Of a DNA stretch of 64,000 nt, positions 10,850-20,465 are shown in pieces. The number at the start of each line of letters is the position of its first letter. The stretch's first letter is position 1. The notes under the pieces were generated by a model, which worked only from the letters and a program-made list of their open reading frames with translations, did not search any database and had not been told where the DNA came from. The stretch spans positions 33,641,622 through 33,705,621 of the forward strand of contig CM023449.1 in NCBI GenBank assembly GCA_013339765.2, read 5' to 3'. This DNA comes from Haemaphysalis longicornis (taxonomy: Eukaryota > Arthropoda > Arachnida > Ixodida > Ixodidae). Position numbers and translations under genes: made by a program.

Positions 10850-11530
10850 CGGCGGAGAAGCTATTACGAATGAGCCTACCGCTGGGCTTTGTTTCAACAC
10901 TCCTCGGATGTGCCGCGAAGCCTCCACTACGTGCGCCTTTCAAGCAGGCCCCCCTGTCGGTGACTCACGCTTGCAACCTACAATTCAGACAAGCTGTGAC
11001 AGGCCTGGATCTCTGGCGCCTATCTATCGGCGCGATTCAAACCGACGTTGGCAGACGAGGCACGCTTCAACTTGTCCCAAGGACACGGAGGCCCCGCGTC
11101 CGCTGCGGAGACCTCCATCTCTCGGACTCAGCGTGCGCCGCTACTACAGACTGCTCACGAACTCTGGAAAGAGTGGTGTGTGCATCAGTGCCGCCTCGTA
11201 ACGTGTGCACAATCTAGGGGGAACGCTTGTTTTGACCGTTCGCGCTTTGGGTACAAATAAGACCCGCCCAAGCGCTGTAGTCGATTTCTGTTTGAGCAGT
11301 GAATCAATGCTGTCACTCTGCTCGAGTCCTGTACTGTAACCTCGCCCGTCGAGGCATTGTTCTTTTGCTTCGGCTCATCTCTCGCTATGAAGTAAACAAG
11401 TTACGTTTTGCCTACGGCTTCTGGACTTCTTCAAGGCTGCAACATTGGCTGGCCGCTCGCTTCCCCACGCTACCAAACGTATGTCGGAGGCGACGGAGCT
11501 TGGCTCGGGTCGGCCTTCCCGTACGCAACA
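10850..11530 (+). repeat. 3' LTR of the SCAN-gag Gypsy
   Basis: Direct repeat of 6358-7030 with scattered substitutions and small indels. The TATA box is mutated here (TACAAATAA at 11252-11260 against TATAAATAA in the left copy), and the poly-C run is only six long. Homology stops at GTACGCAACA (11530), giving a CA end. Confidence 0.8.
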
Positions 11531-11665
11531 GTGTATAATTGAAACAATTTCGTAGCTCACGGGAGCTACCATGCGTATGATGCGGTAAGGGCCCGTGAAA
11601 CGGCACAGAAATTTTTCAGACAGGCCGACGTTGCGCGATAAAGTCCAGTATTAATGGGCCAGGTG
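11531..11665 (-). pseudogene. Gypsy integrase C-terminus (GPY/F) of the base element
   Basis: On the minus strand: WTLSRNVGLSEKFLCRFTGP, then YRIIRMVAPVSYEIVSI. The LSEKFL...GPYRI pattern is the GPY/F-type C-terminal integrase module of Ty3/Gypsy. It belongs with the integrase blocks at 12030-12210 and 18572-18770 and ends abruptly at the SCAN-Gypsy LTR. Confidence 0.75.
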
Positions 11666-12029
11666 AGAGGTGGATGTCGCGATGTGGCTGATCGCAGTGA
11701 CCGTTCTAGGGTGCTTGGGCTGTCGATATCTATAGCGCCGCAACCTGGTAGGCCAAATCAGCGTGCGCTACGGCGTATCGTGCATATTCCGTTGTCAACG
11801 TCCCCGAGCTAGGAAAGACGGTGTCCAACGGCAAGGTAGGTTTGCGGCCAAAAAGAAGAAAGAAAGGTGAGTAACCAGCGGTGTGGAAGCGAGAGGAATT
11901 TTAAGCAAAAGTAACGTAGGGTACTGGAACGTCCCAGCAACGGTGGTCGGTGGACACGTATATGGAGAGCCCATTCAGGAGGGTCTTGTTAAATTGTTGA
12001 GTAAGTATCTTCATCTGTGGGTGATAGGC
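11666..12029. other. Unassigned block within the base Gypsy
   Basis: It lies where about 100 integrase residues should be. A plus-strand 103-codon frame (11883-12194) overlaps it but is antisense to real integrase at its end. It is likely a diverged or inserted stretch; no terminal repeats seen. Confidence 0.35.
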
Positions 12030-12210
12030 GGTGGTGAGGTTGTCCTTTGTACGGCAGGAGCGAAGGGGTTTGTCGATAACTTGATACTAGAAAAATCCCC
12101 CACGGTCCTTAAGCAGCTGACGAGGAGCCCGTGGTACAAGATTACATCATGCAGGAGGAAGTCGGTTACGTCTGTGGTACAGCTGGTGGGGTGAGCACGT
12201 GGGATAGCGT
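12030..12210 (-). pseudogene. Gypsy integrase core, second part
   Basis: Minus-strand translation gives NAIPRAHPTSCTTDVTDFLL and HDVILYHG, then a degraded stretch where the second catalytic Asp (LxTDRG motif) should be. It continues, after removal of 12211-18571, from the integrase core encoded at 18572-18770 (SPAIMQLLTL). The LTR element therefore landed inside this codon run. Confidence 0.8.
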
Positions 12211-13484
12211 TGTGGGGGCCAAGCCCCTCAAATCGGGGCGAGGAGGCGCTAGCGACGTCCTCCTCCTTGGTGGGGCGAGGGCGATCCTCGCGCGCCTCCC
12301 TCCTCTCCCTACGAGGTGACGGGGGATGCGCGCAGGAGACTCCCCGGGAGAGACCGCCCTTCAGCGGACGAGCGCCGATGTCAGCGGAGGAGCGCCGATG
12401 CCGCCCGATCGAGTCCAGCGGCTTGAAATGTGTAGCGGCCACAGAGAGCCCCCTTCCCCTACGTCAGCGAGCGTTGCGGCCGGCCAACGCCGGCGGACGC
12501 TAACTGCTGCCCGACTACGGGCTGGGCACACGCTGACCGCTGTATATGCCCCAGGGGCCAGGTGCGTAGTACAGTGTAGTGTTTGTATCGTGGTTGTCCG
12601 CGTAATAAACCCCTGTGTCACGCGTCACCTCGGTAGAAGAAGGGGCTCCGGACACAAAGGGATCAAGTTGAAACGATACTTTAAGGTTTGCAAAGGTATA
12701 GCGAACGTAAAACAAAAGGACAATAAAAGTGATGGAAATATCCCTCATACAGCAAAAACCCTAAATAGCTTTCAGTTCATAACTACAACAGAGTCCTCGC
12801 GCTCTATCTACATGTTCTTCAAGGCCATTTCCCTACCGCACTTTTTGTTGTTGCGTCGTCCTGGAACCTTGAAGCAGTCGGGTGTCCGTTGTCGCTGGGG
12901 CGGTTCCCTGAGCGCAGCGCCGTGAAGATGGTGACGGGGCCAGTGGGACGAAGCCGCTGGTGCGTGTGTGCCCGTGCACGCCGGTGCTGAAGCCAGCGGA
13001 GCGGAGCCGCCGTTGCCCAGGAGCACCCGCGTCAAATGCTTAAGGAGGCCAACGGGGCAGTGCCGCTGGTGCCTTGCGGGTTCCCAGACCTCGGGTCCCG
13101 CCTCCTTCGGTCGCCTCGAACCACGATCTCCTCGTCCACCCGCTCGTCGTCTTCCTTCTCGTTTTTTCCTCTCTCTTCTCCCCACCAGCTTCCAGAAATT
13201 TCTCGCTTCTTATCCCTTCTTCGTCGTCGTCTCCGCCGTCTTCGCACCTTGACTCCTGACACCCTGTACTATGAAATGTATCGCTTCCATGTGAAGTAAC
13301 TGACAACGTACACTCGCGGCGAGAGTCGTGGCTCGCTCTCGAACCCGTTGTGGGCAGAGTCTCTCGGCAGGGCAGTTCGGTGCTGCGCGAGAGCAGTGAG
13401 AATAACGACGGCGCGTTATTCTATTACGTTCTATTCTATTCCTTAATGGAAAGTATTAAGGATAGGGATAAGATAATGCCCACA
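12211..13484 (+). repeat. 5' LTR, split by a solo LTR
   Basis: Without the 12616-13261 insertion and one CCCTG copy it is 623 bp, against 837 bp for the 3' LTR. It lacks a 236-bp block present there (17885-18120) and instead has two copies of a near-identical 19-base unit, CAGCGGACGAGCGCCGATG (12362-12400). AATAAA precedes the insertion point. Confidence 0.88.
12616..13261 (+). mobile_element. Solo LTR inserted in the 5' LTR
   Basis: A 646-bp block starts TGTCACGCGTCA and ends TGACTCCTGACA, giving TG...CA termini with short inverted repeats. It is flanked by a perfect 5-bp duplication, CCCTG (12611-12615 and 13262-13266). The other LTR has the uninterrupted target, AACCCCTGTACTATG. No internal region is present, as left by LTR-LTR recombination. 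It contains an AATAAA (12722) and a GC-rich second half; the open frames in it are likely chance. Confidence 0.8.
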
Positions 13485-13505
13485 TTTCTGGCGCCCAACG
13501 TGGGG
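13485..13505 (+). promoter_or_regulatory. Primer-binding site (tRNA-Lys type)
   Basis: TTC after the LTR, then TGGCGCCCAACGTGGGGC: 18 bases complementary to the 3' end of a tRNA-Lys isoacceptor, including the TGG for the CCA tail. It would prime minus-strand DNA synthesis. This fixes the 3' end of the 5' LTR. Confidence 0.88.
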
Positions 13506-16470
13506 CAGCGTTTGATTGCTCATTTGCTGCCATACCGTAGCGAGCTTTGCTTGTGCAATCGGCTGGCCGCGCCAGGCACGCTAGTTGCGTGCAGTGTAGT
13601 TCCGGTGAGAGCTCGCATTCGGGCCTCCGGCCGGACCGGCTCCTCGTTTTGTGGATGCCGGCGGAGCTCGAGAGCGCGAGGTTTTCTTTGCTTCGAGCAC
13701 ATGAGAACATAGGGCTTTTGTGCTGTGTTCGACTTTAAGGTTGATTTTGACGCAACCCACGCTCGGGTGCTAAAGGAGATGCTTGAATTCGAGTAGCCTC
13801 ATTCCACAACTCAGAGTGTTCAAGCTAGTGCTTGATGTCGTATCTATAGGGATTAATGCGACCGGTTCCCTCTGTGGGATGCCATGTATCGTAGGTATTC
13901 ACCCCGAAGAGCTAGCCACGGTTTTGGCGGAACGATTCCTTTTTCCGAGCAGTTTCTCGGCCGCCTTTGGTAGGCGGAGCGCCGTGACGTTGACTTGCTT
14001 TGCAACGGGCGCTGGGGACAGGGACCAGCTTGTATTGCGGGTGGTTCCGGGGATGAGTGTCTTGACAGGCCGAGTGAGGGCTCGTGGTGTAATACACGCC
14101 ACCGTTAATGAGTATGAACGGTTAAAGGCGGAAGTCCCGAAAAGTCAGATGTGCGTATTGTTGCGTCATTGTCTTAGCTCACCTTGGCCATACAGTCTGG
14201 TAGGCTCGAAGATCTTGTAAATGATCAGCCGCAGTGTCACTGGCAGGTGTGAAGTGGGACGTTTTTAGTTATTTAATTGGTTTTTCCATTGTTGGGAGAC
14301 ACCTGGCCTGTGATGACCTTAGTCATGTGCCGCCAGCATAGTGTGGAAATTGTGCACCTGGATTATTCCTCGAGCACGACGTAATACCGCGCCCGGCTTA
14401 TCCGTGGCGTGGCCCGAGCACCTTCGGTATGTCCGACTGTTTTGGGCGGACATATTGTACCGTTTCTGCCGACATCACCTTTGTGGAGTCGCCTGGTCTG
14501 ATGACGGTTATAGCCGATTGATGACCCCGCACGCGCACACCAGCCTGTCAACAATCCTCCCGAGGCGATTCCTGGTGAGCCAGTTGACCCTTTCTCCAGC
14601 CCGCTATGTAAGTGAGAGAACGCATGTTTCTTATTGTGAATTCTTTGCTGTGTTTTGTGAATGTTTGTGGTGGTGTACACGCGGGACGCTGTTCATATGG
14701 TTGTTCGTACGGATGTGTTAGGAATTGTGCATTTCCTTGTCTATAGTAACGGACATCATGTACAGAGTAATATAAAAAAGATTTTAGTTTTGAAAACGAA
14801 AAGAAAAAAAAGGACGAAGTTGGCTGTTTCGTTGGCCGTAGAGGGGAACTCGGGGCTGTTTGCCGCCTCTGTCCCCTCCTTTGGTTCTTGGAAATTCTGA
14901 GGGTGGTTTAGTTTGTATTTTGCTTTCGGTTGCTCCGCGGCAACGAGACGCGGGTTAGAGCAGTAACGTTGGGTTAGAGAGGGTGATTGCCCCTTGCTTG
15001 GGCGAGTATGTACTCTGGTTTCCCTCGGCCCCTCGTTTCTTGTCGCCGCCGCGGTCGGGCTCGTCCTTGCGTGGACGAGGGAGGGGAGATTGGGAGCGGC
15101 GTTTTGCAGGGGTTGGCGGTAGCTTTCGTTGTCTCATCTGTTGTTGTGTGTGTGTTCATTTTGTGTGTGGAGTGAGTGAGTTACTGCCCATCGGTTCGTT
15201 CTCCGCGTCTTCTCGGCCCTTAGGATGATTTTCGCAGGCCTGAAGCGCGGGGGACTGCGTATGCTGTTGTTTTGTTGCGTGTTCTCGGCCCAAGCTGTGG
15301 GGTGTGTGTGCGACTGCCCGCGCTTTCTTCGGCGTCTGCTGTGAGCGAACTTTCGTCCGAGGCCTCGTCCGTTCGCCGCGGCTAGTCCTGTGCTTCTGCC
15401 GCCTTGATGAATGTGACGTGTGTGCCCGCGTGACGAGGGGGACAAGTGTGCTTCCGGTGGTTGTTTCCGCCCCCGCGTTCCGTTCTCACGTACAACACCG
15501 CAGATCTGCGTGTTTGAGTGCGTGCGTGCGTGTATGGGCCAGCTTCATTCGGCCGAACAGTACACCCCGCTGGTGGTGCGTGTCTGTGGAGAGCGCGCCT
15601 TGTCTTGTGGTGTGTGCTGGCATCGCCGCCTCTTCGGCTAGCTCGCTGCGGCCAGGGACGCCGACAACCGAGCGCAGAGGTGCCCTTCGTGCCCAGGAAT
15701 GCGGGCGCCTTGAATGGCCGAGCTGACCTTGGGCTGCCTTCGACTCAGCCTAACCCCCCTCCTTCCTTGCGTGGGGCTGAAGCTCGGGCCGCTCCTCTCT
15801 CTGGCTGCTGCCCCGTTCATCAGCGCCGATCCCGACTCCTGGCCTCCAGACGGTGCACGTGCTGAGGTGCCTTCCTGGTGGGTCATCGGCTCACGCGCTG
15901 CTTCCTCCCCCTCCATTCCTCTGCGGAGCGGCACGGCTCGACGCAACGGTGGAATCGCGCCTGCGCGTCCGCCCATTATCTGCGCCCCTCGAGAACTCTG
16001 CGATGAGAGACTCCATGGTGAGCCTCGTGGCACCCCAAAGTGACGACAACGAACGCTGACAGCGGGAGGATCTTTTCGCCCCTTTGTGCCCCGTACTGCC
16101 GAACAATGCGTAGCCCCGTGATGACCACTGCAACCCTTTGCGGACTTAGTGCAATATTTCCACCTCTGTGTATCTTTCTAGACCTGTGTATCTAGTGTAA
16201 TGTAACGAAGTGTACGTAATGTAATGTAATTAAGTGTTCTTAGTGCATTATAATTAACCGTAGGTTGTGTAATATAAGTAACAGCTGTGTTCGTGTAGTA
16301 TAGTGTACGTAGTGCAACCTTAGTTGACCTCTTCTGTATAGCGTAACATTAGTTCCCTCACCAAGTGAGTAGAGTATTGTTTATAGTGTACATTTCTTGT
16401 TTCACAACTTGTTCATAGTGTGTATGTATATCTTAAGTATGTGTAGCGTGCGTTGTGAATGCAGTGTTTG
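13506..16470 (+). other. Non-coding or degenerate internal domain of the Lys-PBS element
   Basis: The longest plus frames are 145 codons (13783-14220), 126 (14341-14721), 140 (15304-15726) and 109 (15714-16043). None shows a CCHC knuckle, DTG, YxDD or integrase motif, and several phases are open together in the GC-rich 14.9-16.0 kb part, as expected from composition. 13741-13796 (FDATHARVLKEMLEFE) might be a gag remnant but is too short to call. 16150-16460 is AT-rich with many loose TAGTGTA-like repeats. Confidence 0.55.
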
Positions 16471-17612
16471 TTTGTCAAGCCGCGATGCCCTGCTTGCGAT
16501 GTGTGCGATCGCCGTGCAAAGTTCAATCCCCAGTTAGTGCTACGTTCCGTGCTTCTTGGCCAACCAGGTTTTTGAAGACGACGACATAAATGTGTGGGTC
16601 CACCGCTCGCGGGCCAGACTGATTCAGCTATCTTCGCTGAGCCTCGCCGTGCTGCCTCTACTCTTCGGTGTAGCGCTACGCCTAATAAATAGGTACATCG
16701 CCATCCTGCTATCTACACCTCCATCTACTAAGACGAAACACTGGTGGAGATGCTGGGTATGTACACCGACGCCGAGCACAAGACCTGGGACGCCGTATTG
16801 CCATACGTGACATTCGCTTACAATACGGCTCAACAAGACACGACCCGGATGACGCCGTTCTTCCTCCTTTACGGCCGTCCCGTGACCACTATGTTGGACG
16901 CAATGCTGCCTCACGACACCAGCAACGATAACATGCAGCTAAATGAGTTTACGGAACGAGCGGAAGAGGCGCGTCAACTGGCGCGCTTACGAACAAGGCA
17001 GCAACAGCGCTATGACACGCACCGTTACAACCTCCGTCACAGGACTGCCGTTTTCAAACCCGGCGAACGAGTCTGGATATGGGCTCCTGTTCGACGTCGA
17101 GGACTCTCTGAAAAGCTCCTAAAACGCTACTTTGGTCCTTATAGAGTTTTGCGCCAACTTAGCGACGTAACCTACGAGGTTGTGGACGACGGAATTGTTC
17201 CTCAACGCCGGCGTAACCGCCGCCCTGACGTCGTTCATGTCGTGCGTATGAAGCCCTATCTCACACGTTGAGGGACAATGCCGCAAGCGCATCCATTTCT
17301 TTTTTTCCAAGAGCTTTGCACGCATCGGGACGATGCTGTCTCGACGAGGGGGCAAATGTCACGTGGATATTTGTCAAGCCGCGATGCCCTGCTTGCGATG
17401 TGTGCGATCGCTGTGCAAAGTTCAATCCCAAGTTAGTGCTACGTTCCGTGCTTTTTGGCCAACCAGGTTTTTGAAGACGACGACATAAATGTGTGGGTCC
17501 ACCGCTCGCGGGCCAAACTGATTCAGCCATCTTCGCTGAGCCTCGCTGTGCTGCCTCTACTCTTCGGTGTAGCGCTACGCCTAATAAATAGGTACATCGC
17601 CATCCTGCTTTA
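16471..17612 (+). mobile_element. Internally deleted Gypsy nested in the Lys-PBS element
   Basis: Direct repeats 16471-16712 and 17357-17611 (almost identical, from TTTGTCAAGCCGCGATGCCC to TACATCGCCATCCTGCT) flank only an integrase C-terminal fragment. The right copy begins TGTCACGTGG after the purine tract CGAGGGGGCAAA, the normal polypurine tract and LTR junction. The left copy lacks its first 14 bases or so. gag, protease, RT and most of integrase are absent. AATAAATAGG in each LTR is a polyadenylation candidate. Confidence 0.82.
16741..17271 (+). pseudogene. Gypsy integrase C-terminal fragment
   Basis: About 176 open codons: ETLVEMLGMYTDAEHKTWD, AVLPYVTFAYNTAQQDTTRM, TPFFLLYGRPVTT, then a charged helix, VFKPGERVWIWAPVRRRGLS, KLLKRYFGPYRVLRQ and VVHVVRMKPYL before the stop. 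This is the end of the integrase core through the GPY/F module (YFGPYRVL) of Ty3/Gypsy. The frame is intact, but the catalytic DDE residues lie in the deleted part, so no activity is expected. There is no true start codon; the frame enters from the deletion junction just after the left LTR. Confidence 0.88.
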
Positions 17613-17734
17613 AGGGCTGGAGTAGAGGCTGGTGGGCACTAGCTTTGTTTAACTTACATTAAGATTGATCTTTTTGGATGAGTACCTGATGGCTGGCTTT
17701 CCGACTGTCAGGGGGGCATTTAAGGAGAGGGGGA
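17613..17734 (+). promoter_or_regulatory. 3' internal end with polypurine tract
   Basis: Short stretch between the nested Gypsy and the 3' LTR. It ends in AAGGAGAGGGGGA (17722-17734) directly before TGTGGGGGCC, the polypurine tract that primes plus-strand DNA synthesis. Confidence 0.8.
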
Positions 17735-18571
17735 TGTGGGGGCCAAGCCCCTCATATCGGGGCGAGGAGGCGCTAGCGACGTCCTCCTCCTTGGTGGGGC
17801 GAGGGCGATCCTCGCGCGTTTCCCTCCTCTCCCTACGAGGCGACGGGGGATGCGCGCAGGAGACTCCCCGGGGAGACCGCCCTTGAGACGCGCAGCGATC
17901 GCGCGGTACGTAAATGCCCTTCGGCCACTTTTGGCCGTTTCTTGCATTGGCCGTTGTTTCCCACTTCCGTGGGTCACGGCACCCACCGTGTCGATTAGCG
18001 CATGCCTCGATTTGCGTCAGTGCGTTTATCTAGGATGCCCGGCGAGTCTCCGCGGGCATATTCCACTTCTTGATGGGTTGCCCCCGCGTCCGCGATGTGA
18101 CGGCTTGCGCCGTCTGAGGTCAGCGGACGAGCGCCGATGCCGCCCGATCGAGTCCAGCGGCTTGAAATGTGTAGCGGCCACAGAGAGCCCCCTTCCCCTA
18201 CGTCAGCGAGCGTTGCGGCCGGCCAACGCCGGCGGACGCTAACTGCTGCCCGACTACGGGTGGGCACACGCTGACGGCTGTATATGCCCCAGGGGCCAGG
18301 TGCGTAGTACAGTGTAGTGTTTGTATCGTGGTTGCCCGCGTAATAAACCCCTGTACTATGACATGCATCGCTTCCATGTGAAGTAACTGACAACGTACAC
18401 TCGCGGCGAGAGTCGTGGCTCGCTCTCGAACCCCTTGTGGGCAGAGTCTCTCGGCAGGGCAGTTCGGTGCTGCGCGAGAGCAGTGAGAATAACGACGGCG
18501 CGTTATTCTATTACGTTCTATTCTATTCCTTAATGGAAAGTATTAAGGATCGGGATAAGATAATGCCCACA
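17735..18571 (+). repeat. 3' LTR of the Lys-PBS element
   Basis: 837 bp, TGTGGGGGCC to ATGCCCACA. It carries the 236-bp block missing from the 5' LTR, a TGTATATGCC sequence as a weak TATA candidate (about 18280), AATAAA at 18342-18347, and the repeated TTCTATTACGTTCTATTC run near the end. It is followed by the GCGT target duplication. Confidence 0.9.
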
Positions 18572-18772
18572 GCGTTAAGAGTTGCATAATTGCTGGCGAC
18601 AGAAATCCACTTGTTTCCCGACCAGGACAAGGGGAAAGGCCGGGAAGGTCCAATCCTACCTGCAGGAATGGTTCTGGGGGAAGTCGATTTGGCAGAAGAA
18701 TGCCTGCTGGAAGCAAATGAAACGTTTTTCGCCGTTGATAGAGGTCGCAAGCCGTGACGTATCGCCGCACAG
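18572..18772 (-). pseudogene. Gypsy integrase zinc-finger end and core start (base element)
   Basis: Minus-strand reading: RRYVTACDLYQRRKTFHLLP, AGILLPNRLPPEPFLQVGLD, LPGLSPCPGRETSGFLSPA. This matches the CxxC end of the integrase HHCC finger (here CDLY, second Cys lost) and the start of the catalytic core (VGLDLxGPxP, first Asp). The frame runs straight into the GCGT target of the Lys-PBS element and continues at 12210. On its other side it is separated from the first half of the HHCC finger by a LINE insertion. Confidence 0.85.
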
Positions 18773-19693
18773 TAACCAGAATGGATTGAGCTACTGGTTG
18801 TTGTTGCGCATGCCCTTTATGATTCGCTATACCCGAGAGAGAGGCTGGCGAACGTCCAATTTAGTACAGAAGTCACGCCACCCTTGACGACGCAACTTTT
18901 TCAAATAGCGTCTCACATGCCTTTGAGATTTACGGGCTTGCCTCAAATCCTCTAAATGTTTAGTACGGCGAGCATTCCGCTCAGCGCGCCGACGGATACC
19001 ACGCAGCCTTTTGTATTCTGCATCACTTTCCATAGCGAGGCGCTCCTGTACGACTCTTGAAGACTCCTTTATACAACGAGCCGTGATTGGTATTAGGTCG
19101 CCGTCCGAAGTGGCGGTGGTTACCTCCACATCGACATGGTTTTTGAAAGCTTCCCAGTGTACACACCTGAATTAGGTTTTGTGCCGTGACGCAGACACAT
19201 CTTGGTATGATATTAAAATTGGGAAGTGATCACTGCCTCTCGTCTCAAGGTCAGTACACAAAGTAAACTTTTGGATCAAGCTGTTTGAGACAAACGAAAG
19301 ATCGATTCAGCTGCTGGCTGTTAGCGTTCTTAGGTAACTAATGCTGCCATCATTAAATGGTTCAATAGCACGTTTTGTGAGCAGTTCGGCAAGCCTTGCT
19401 CCTCGATGATTGGTGTGTTAGATGCAGTGTTTGATTATTTACACATCGGCGTCGCAAAGACAATGTACAACTATAAATCATCATCCTGTGAGACCACCTG
19501 AACTTTTACGTCACCCACTGAACACTCCATGTTACCTTCCTTTTTGCCTCTTCCTTTTTTCCCTCTCTTTCGCCCTGCTTCTTTGGGGCCTTTATTCCCT
19601 TCACCCCATCCCCGCAGAGTAGCATGTAGGCGAATACATGCCTGCAGACCTCTCTGTTTTCTTCTAATAAAGAGCTCTCTGTCTCTCTCTCTC
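18773..19693. mobile_element. LINE copy with inverted 5' part (twin-priming-like)
   Basis: 18773-19480 encodes, on the minus strand, the end of a LINE endonuclease (DLETRGSDHFPILISYQD; SDHFP is the signature) and the basic linker before RT (RLRGIRRRAERNARRTKHLE, WRDFCTKLDVRQPLSRV). 19481-19693 is a LINE-like 3' UTR on the plus strand, with AATAAA (19666-19671) and a (TC)n tail. The two parts are in opposite orientation between imperfect copies of the target (TCGCCGCACAG at 18762, TCGCCGAACGG at 19694). This arrangement is what twin priming yields. Confidence 0.7.
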
Positions 19694-20160
19694 TCGCCGA
19701 ACGGACTGGTAGAAACCCGGACAGTAAAGGCGACGACGCATGCGGTCGTAAGACCGAGCCACGCCAAGGTGACCAGCTGTAGGCGCATCGTGAAGCTCGC
19801 GAAGGACGTCAGAGCGGAGATGCTGAGGCAGAGCTAGAAGCTCGTCAGGTCCATCCTTGCGAAAGTTTCTGCGGAACAAGACGCCATCACGGAGCATATA
19901 TGGACGCATGGATGGGTCAGCTGGCTCGGAGCTGAGGCCTTCGATGATCTTGCAAAGCGACGGACCACGGCGCTGATGGTCAGTAATGTTGAGCAAGTCG
20001 GACAGAGCGAATACGCAGGGGTCCTCGTCATTGCCTGGAGGGTCAGGTGGGTCAACAGGATGACGACACGGGCAGGCCGCGTCCCTGCGTATTCGAATAG
20101 ACTTGTAGACGACCGAATAGTCGTATTCCTGTAGTTGTAATGTCCAACGACCAAGTCATC
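19694..20160 (-). pseudogene. Gypsy linker and integrase HHCC finger start
   Basis: A frame from 19996 reads MRPYMLRDGVLFRRNFRKDG, LLALPQHLRSDVLRELHDAP and TAGHLGVARSYDRMRRRLYC, then PGFYQSVRR. H-x-x-x-T-x-G-H-L-G is the His half of the integrase zinc finger. 19997-20160 holds the RNase H to integrase linker in a shifted frame. It belongs to the same minus-strand element as the blocks either side of the LINE insertion. Confidence 0.85.
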
Positions 20161-20465
20161 TGGTGGGGTCTTTTAGAGAGGAAAGCCAGCATAAGGCGTG
20201 GTGATTCGTAACGACAGCAAATGATTTACCGTACAAGTCCGACGGAAATTGCTTATAGCCCATACAAGTGCGAGGCATTCAATCTCAGTGATACAATACT
20301 TGCGTTCGGCAGGGCTAAAAAGGCGGCTGGCGTACGCTCTCACTCTAGGGCGACCGGCCTGTTGCTGGACCAATACAGCTCCTATGCCATCGCCACTTGC
20401 ATCACTACGAAGTTCGGTCGGAGCCGAATCGTCGAAATGGGCCAAAATAGGGCAATGCGCCAAGC
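20161..20465 (-). pseudogene. Gypsy RNase H domain
   Basis: Minus strand: CPILAHFDDSAPTELRSDAS, GDGIGAVLVQQQAGR, RAYASRLFSPAERKYCITEI, ECLALVWAISNFR. These are the TDAS (here SDAS), GIGAVL and YSxxExECLAxVWA motifs of Ty3/Gypsy RNase H. Its 5' side is cut at about 20465 by an 0.85-kb insertion; the RT thumb resumes at 21325. Confidence 0.88.

Larger units (their letters stand above)
6358..11530 (+). mobile_element. Ty3/Gypsy element with SCAN-type gag, pol deleted
   Basis: Two similar LTRs (6358-7030 and 10850-11530) flank a plus-strand internal region of gag, zinc knuckle and protease, with RT, RNase H and integrase missing. The gag has the capsid type from which vertebrate SCAN domains derive (Gmr1-like Gypsy lineage, established knowledge). 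Gag is interrupted by a 0.5-kb insertion and by stops, so the copy is non-autonomous and dead. Its 3' LTR abuts the integrase C-terminus of the minus-strand Gypsy (11531 on), but I could not find the continuation of that integrase at the left end, so a target duplication is not established. Confidence 0.85.
12211..18571 (+). mobile_element. LTR retrotransposon, Lys-type PBS, no recognisable gag-pol
   Basis: LTRs at 12211-13484 (enlarged by a solo-LTR insertion) and 17735-18571 both run TGTGGGGGCC to ATGCCCACA. The primer-binding site TGGCGCCCAACGTGGGGC (13488-13505) matches the 3' end of tRNA-Lys, as in many gypsy-type elements and retroviruses. A polypurine tract, AGGAGAGGGGGA, sits just before the right LTR. 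The 4-bp target duplication GCGT flanks the element (12207-12210 and 18572-18575). The 4.2-kb internal region shows no gag, protease, RT, RNase H or integrase of its own, so it looks like a large non-autonomous derivative. LTR identity is high apart from one block, suggesting recent insertion. Confidence 0.9.

Noticed and set aside
13032..13306. Several open frames in all phases near 13.0-13.3 kb
   Set aside because: GC- and pyrimidine-rich solo LTR sequence leaves many frames open; none has a domain.
14955..16133. Long frames in the 15-16 kb GC-rich interior as gag
   Set aside because: No CCHC, capsid or protease motifs, and multiple phases are open at once. Composition explains them.
19471..19837. 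Overlapping frames of 102-105 codons on both strands
   Set aside because: They run across the (TC)n tail and antisense to Gypsy integrase, and are explained by those features.
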